DNA from: Pseudomonadota bacterium
GTDB taxonomy: Bacteria > Pseudomonadota > Alphaproteobacteria > Sphingomonadales > Sphingomonadaceae
Length of the DNA stretch: 6,729 bases
Assembly (NCBI GenBank): GCA_963205285.1
Contig: CAUJJQ010000245.1
Location: 1-6,729 of the forward strand
Direction: 5' to 3'
Part shown: piece by piece, positions 3,950 through 6,729 of the stretch
Numbering within the stretch: the stretch's first letter is position 1
Layout: each line of letters starts with the position of its first letter
The notes under the pieces: generated by a model
Database searches by the model: none
What the model was told of the DNA's origin: nothing
What the model saw: only the letters and a program-made list of their open reading frames with translations
Translations under genes and position numbers: made by a program

Positions 3950-4864
3950 ATGACTGACACGCCGACCCCAACCAAGCCTCTGTTCGCTGACCTGTCGGGC
4001 GATGTGGCAGTCAGTTTTGAATTTTTCCCGCCCAAGACAGAGGTGATGCACCAGCAATTGTGGCAGTCGATCGAAAGGCTGGCCCCTTTTGGCCCGCGAT
4101 TCGTTTCGGTCACCTATGGCGCGGGCGGTTCGACGCGTGAACGCACCCACGCTACGGTTGCGCGCATTGCCGCCGAAACGCCGATTGCAGCAGCGGCGCA
4201 CCTGACCTGTGTCGATGCAACGCGCGATGATATTCGCGCGGTGGCAGAGGCATATTGGGAAGCAGGGGTGCGCCATATCGTTGCCCTGCGCGGCGACCCG
4301 TCCGTCAAGGGGGAGCAGTATCGCCCGCACCCGCAAGGCTATGCCAATGCGGTCGAGCTGGTCGCGGGGCTGCGCGACATTGCGCCGTTTGAAATTTCGG
4401 TTAGCGCCTATCCCGAAACCCACCCAGATGCCGGGTCGGCGGCTGCGGATCTCGACAATCTGAAGCGAAAGCTCGACGCGGGGGCGAGCCGCGCAATCAC
4501 CCAGTTTTTCTTTGCGCCCGAAACCTTCTTTCGTTTCCGAGATGCGGTTGCCGCAGCGGGTATAGATGCCGAAATTGTGCCCGGTATTATGCCGATCACC
4601 AATTTTGCAGGGATAGAACGGATGTCGGCGATGTGCGGCACGAATGTGCCCGATTGGCTGCGCAAGCTGTTTGCTGGGCTGGAGGATAGCCCCGACGCCC
4701 GCCAACTTGTCGCCGCCAGCGCGGCGGCGGAGCTATGCCTCAAATTATATGAGGGCGGGGTGCGCGATTTCCATTTCTATACGCTCAATCGCGCCGAACT
4801 CACCTTTGCAGTGTGCCATATGCTGGGGCTACGCCCGGCAAATATTGTGGGAGCGGTGGCATGA
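3950..4864 (+). CDS. metF: 5,10-methylenetetrahydrofolate reductase
   Basis: The cytoplasmic flavoenzyme MetF reduces 5,10-methylene-THF to 5-methyl-THF, the methyl donor for methionine synthase. The 304-aa length is close to the 296 of E. coli MetF. The FAD/folate TIM-barrel motifs are present in order: VSFEFFPPKT with the catalytic Glu24, RFVSVTYGAGGSTRE (50-64), HLTCVDATRDDI (84-95), ALRGDPS with Asp116 (equivalent to the folate-binding Asp of E. coli), TQFFFAPETFFRF (184-196), PGIMPITNF (211-219), and the C-terminal DFHFYTLNRAEL (273-284). No key residue is missing. AGGA lies 6 bases before the ATG. The gene follows the regulator by 38 bases and its TGA overlaps the start of the next gene (ATGA), so translational coupling with metH is likely. 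It should be controlled from the palindromic promoter at 2856-2884; no separate promoter or terminator is seen. Confidence 0.96.
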   Translation: MTDTPTPTKPLFADLSGDVAVSFEFFPPKTEVMHQQLWQSIERLAPFGPRFVSVTYGAGGSTRERTHATVARIAAETPIAAAAHLTCVDATRDDIRAVAEAYWEAGVRHIVALRGDPSVKGEQYRPHPQGYANAVELVAGLRDIAPFEISVSAYPETHPDAGSAAADLDNLKRKLDAGASRAITQFFFAPETFFRFRDAVAAAGIDAEIVPGIMPITNFAGIERMSAMCGTNVPDWLRKLFAGLEDSPDARQLVAASAAAELCLKLYEGGVRDFHFYTLNRAELTFAVCHMLGLRPANIVGAVA

Positions 4865-5919
4865 GCGACAATGTGAGCGCGCGTCAGGCGCTAATGGATG
4901 CGGCAAAGCAACGCATCCTCCTCACCGATGGGGCATGGGGCACGCAAATCCAGAACTATCGCCTTGGGGAAGCTGACTTTGCCGGCGACCTTGGTCTGCT
5001 GCGCGATCAAAAGGGCAATAATGATATATTGGCGATCACCAAGCCGCTGGTGGTCGAAGAAATCGCCCGCGCCTACCTCGACGCAGGGTCGGACATTATT
5101 TCGACCAACACATTCTCGTCCACCTCGATCAGTCAAGGGGACTATGGGGCGGAGGCGATCGTCCGCGACCTCAATATCGCCAATGCGCGCATCACCCGGC
5201 GGGTGGCGGATGAGTTTGCCGCCCGCGATGGTCGTCGCCGCTTTGTTGCGGGTGCGGTCGGTCCAACTAATAAGACGCTGTCTCTTTCGCCTGACGTCAA
5301 TGACCCGGGCTATCGTGAAGTGGATTTTGACCAGCTCAAGGCGGTTTATGCGCAGCAGATTGATGCGTTGGTCGAGGGCGGGGTCGATTTCATCCTCATC
5401 GAAACGATATTCGACACGCTAAATGCCAAGGCGGGGATATTTGCGGTGCTCGACGTGGCGGCGGCGCGCGGTATTGATTTGCCAATCATGCTGTCGATGA
5501 CGCTGACCGACCTTTCGGGGCGTAATTTGTCGGGGCATAGTGTGGAGGCTTTTTGGTATGCGGTGCGCCATGCAAAGCCGCTGACCGTCGGGCTGAACTG
5601 CTCCTTTGGCGCAACCCAATTGCGCCCGCATGTCCGCAGCCTCAGCACCATCGCCGACTGCTTGCTGATGGTATATCCCAATGCCGGTCTGCCCAATGAA
5701 CTGGGCGAATATGATGAGCTGCCCGCAGAAACGGCGGCTCTGGTTGCCGAATGGGCGGCAGCGGGACAGGTCAACATCCTCGGTGGCTGTTGTGGTTCGA
5801 CCCCGGCGCATATCGCCGCCATGCGCGATGCGATTGCCGGGTGCGCCCCGCGCCAGCTCCCGACATTGGACGCGCGCACCCGCCTTGCCGGGCTAGATCC
5901 CTTTGTCATGGCAGCTTGA
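4861..5919 (+). CDS. metH: Methionine synthase, homocysteine-binding module as a separate protein
   Basis: This 352-aa protein corresponds to module 1 of cobalamin-dependent methionine synthase (MetH, 1227 aa in E. coli), which binds homocysteine through zinc. The start LLTDGAWGTQIQ, the segment SDIISTNTFSSTSISQ, and the zinc ligands Cys247 (in GLNCSFGA), Cys310 and Cys311 (in GGCCGSTPAH) are intact and sit at the same residue numbers as in E. coli MetH. The protein ends at a TGA right where the linker to the folate module begins (GLDPFVMAA). It would supply activated homocysteine to the methylcobalamin carried by the partner polypeptide encoded next. The ATG overlaps the metF stop as ATGA; an earlier in-frame ATG at 4813 lies inside metF and is rejected. 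A stand-alone homocysteine methyltransferase using another donor is the alternative, but the folate module immediately downstream makes a divided MetH much more likely. Confidence 0.94.
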   Translation: MSDNVSARQALMDAAKQRILLTDGAWGTQIQNYRLGEADFAGDLGLLRDQKGNNDILAITKPLVVEEIARAYLDAGSDIISTNTFSSTSISQGDYGAEAIVRDLNIANARITRRVADEFAARDGRRRFVAGAVGPTNKTLSLSPDVNDPGYREVDFDQLKAVYAQQIDALVEGGVDFILIETIFDTLNAKAGIFAVLDVAAARGIDLPIMLSMTLTDLSGRNLSGHSVEAFWYAVRHAKPLTVGLNCSFGATQLRPHVRSLSTIADCLLMVYPNAGLPNELGEYDELPAETAALVAEWAAAGQVNILGGCCGSTPAHIAAMRDAIAGCAPRQLPTLDARTRLAGLDPFVMAA

Positions 5920-5952
5920 GACCCCAACGATATTCGCAGTTTTGGAACGACA

Positions 5953-6729
5953 ATGAATCAGAGCCTATCCTCATCCCGCTTTGTCAATATTGGCGAACGC
6001 ACCAATGTCACCGGGTCCGCGGCGTTTAAAAAGCTGATCCTTGGGGGTGATTATGCAAAGGCGGTGGATGTGGCGCGCCAGCAGGTTGAAAACGGCGCCC
6101 AGATAATCGACGTCAATATGGACGAAGGCTTGCTCGACGCGGTTGAAGCGATGACAACCTTCCTCAAACTCATTGCCGCCGAACCCGATATTGCGCGTGT
6201 GCCGGTGATGATCGATTCGTCCAAATGGTCGGTGGTAGAAGCGGGACTGAAATGCGTCCCGGGCAAACCGATCGTCAATTCGATCAGCATGAAAGAGGGG
6301 GTGGAGCCTTTTCTGGACCAGGCGCGCCGCTGCATGTCCTATGGCGCCGCAGTGGTTGTCATGGCCTTTGATGAAGTGGGGCAGGCGGACACCAAGGCGC
6401 GCAAGGTGGAAATATGCCAACGCGCCTATCAGTTACTGACGGGCATCGGTTTTCCGCCCGAAGACATTATTTTTGACCCAAATATTTTTGCGGTGGCAAC
6501 CGGCCTATCCGAACATGATAATTATGCGGTGGATTTTATTGAGGCGATTACGGAGATTCGCCGGACCTGTCCGCACGTCCATATCTCAGGCGGACTGTCC
6601 AACCTCAGCTTCTCGTTTCGCGGGAATGAAGTGGTGCGCCGCGCAATGCACTCAATCTTCCTCTATCACGCCATTCCCGCTGGCATGGATATGGCGATCG
6701 TCAATGCCGGGCAGCTCGATGTCTATGAC
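5953..6729 (+). CDS. metH: Methionine synthase, folate-binding module onward (3' truncated by window)
   Basis: The first 259 codons of the second MetH polypeptide are present, open to the window edge. They match the pterin-binding (5-methyl-THF) barrel of Met[15 protein letters not shown] (9-22), [19 protein letters not shown] (41-59), [18 protein letters not shown] (84-101), [12 protein letters not shown] (105-116), [14 protein letters not shown] (134-147), [14 protein letters not shown] (171-184), [15 protein letters not shown] (211-225) and [16 protein letters not shown] (244-259). The cobalamin-binding and SAM-dependent reactivation modules would follow outside the window and cannot be confirmed. 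The ATG at 5953 is 33 bases after the first part's stop, with only a weak GGAA about 6 bases upstream, so re-initiation after the first half may drive it. The frame is the same as that of the preceding gene, with no other stop between them. Confidence 0.94.
   Translation, partial: MNQSLSSSRFVNIGERTNVTGSAAFKKLILGGDYAKAVDVARQQVENGAQIIDVNMDEGLLDAVEAMTTFLKLIAAEPDIARVPVMIDSSKWSVVEAGLKCVPGKPIVNSISMKEGVEPFLDQARRCMSYGAAVVVMAFDEVGQADTKARKVEICQRAYQLLTGIGFPPEDIIFDPNIFAVATGLSEHDNYAVDFIEAITEIRRTCPHVHISGGLSNLSFSFRGNEVVRRAMHSIFLYHAIPAGMDMAIVNAGQLDVYD

Noticed and set aside
3617..4705. Minus-strand open frame of 362 codons opposite metF and the regulator's end
   Set aside because: It spans two well-supported + strand genes, shows no domain and has an Arg/Cys-rich shadow composition.
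5917..5952. Sequencing error or frameshift splitting metH
   Set aside because: The frame is unchanged, both parts are complete at the module boundary, the linker is not conserved, and divided metH is known in alphaproteobacteria. A nonsense mutation remains possible and is discussed as a finding.

Overview
The window reads as a piece of chromosome from an alphaproteobacterium, most likely a sphingomonad (Sphingomonadales). The reasons are the GroEL tail ending in GGMGGMDF, a GC-rich composition with AT-rich promoter patches, Ala-rich small lipoproteins, and a methionine-cycle operon headed by an ArsR-methyltransferase fusion and carrying a divided metH. The lineage is inferred from these signs, not from a database match.

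Layout. Bases 1-221 hold the last 32 codons of groEL, a three-fold repeat that re-duplicates its stop-codon region, and a strong intrinsic terminator. A small rhomboid-type intramembrane serine protease follows on the + strand (261-842). It converges on, and overlaps by 17 bp, a minus-strand DJ-1/PfpI protein resembling isonitrile hydratase (826-1515). Still on the minus strand, bases 1600-2643 carry three small lipoprotein genes in tandem (77, 74 and 112 aa in order of transcription). Intrinsic terminators follow the first and third, and a pair of perfect hairpins follows the second. The 77-aa and 112-aa genes share an identical 14-bp segment around their stop codons and similar terminators, so they look like diverged duplicates.

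The AT-rich gap 2644-2891 is a divergent control region. On its right side a -35/-10 pair is covered by a perfect inverted repeat (10-bp arms, 2-bp centre). It drives a cysteine-free ArsR-type winged helix fused to a SAM-dependent methyltransferase domain, whose ATG lies where transcription should begin, implying a leaderless message. Downstream in the same direction are metF (methylenetetrahydrofolate reductase), the homocysteine-binding half of cobalamin-dependent methionine synthase (its start overlaps the metF stop as ATGA), and the folate-binding start of the second half, which runs off the right edge.

Together, MetF makes 5-methyl-tetrahydrofolate and the two MetH polypeptides use it to methylate homocysteine to methionine. 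The first gene of the operon is well suited to sense SAM or S-adenosylhomocysteine and to repress the unit through the palindrome; that is inference from architecture. Nothing here demands a wholly new system. The features most worth a second look are the palindrome/leaderless promoter, the groEL stop-codon repeat, the in-frame metH split, the possible five-codon leader ORF before metF, and the paralogous lipoproteins. No window stretch longer than 300 bases lacks a gene.
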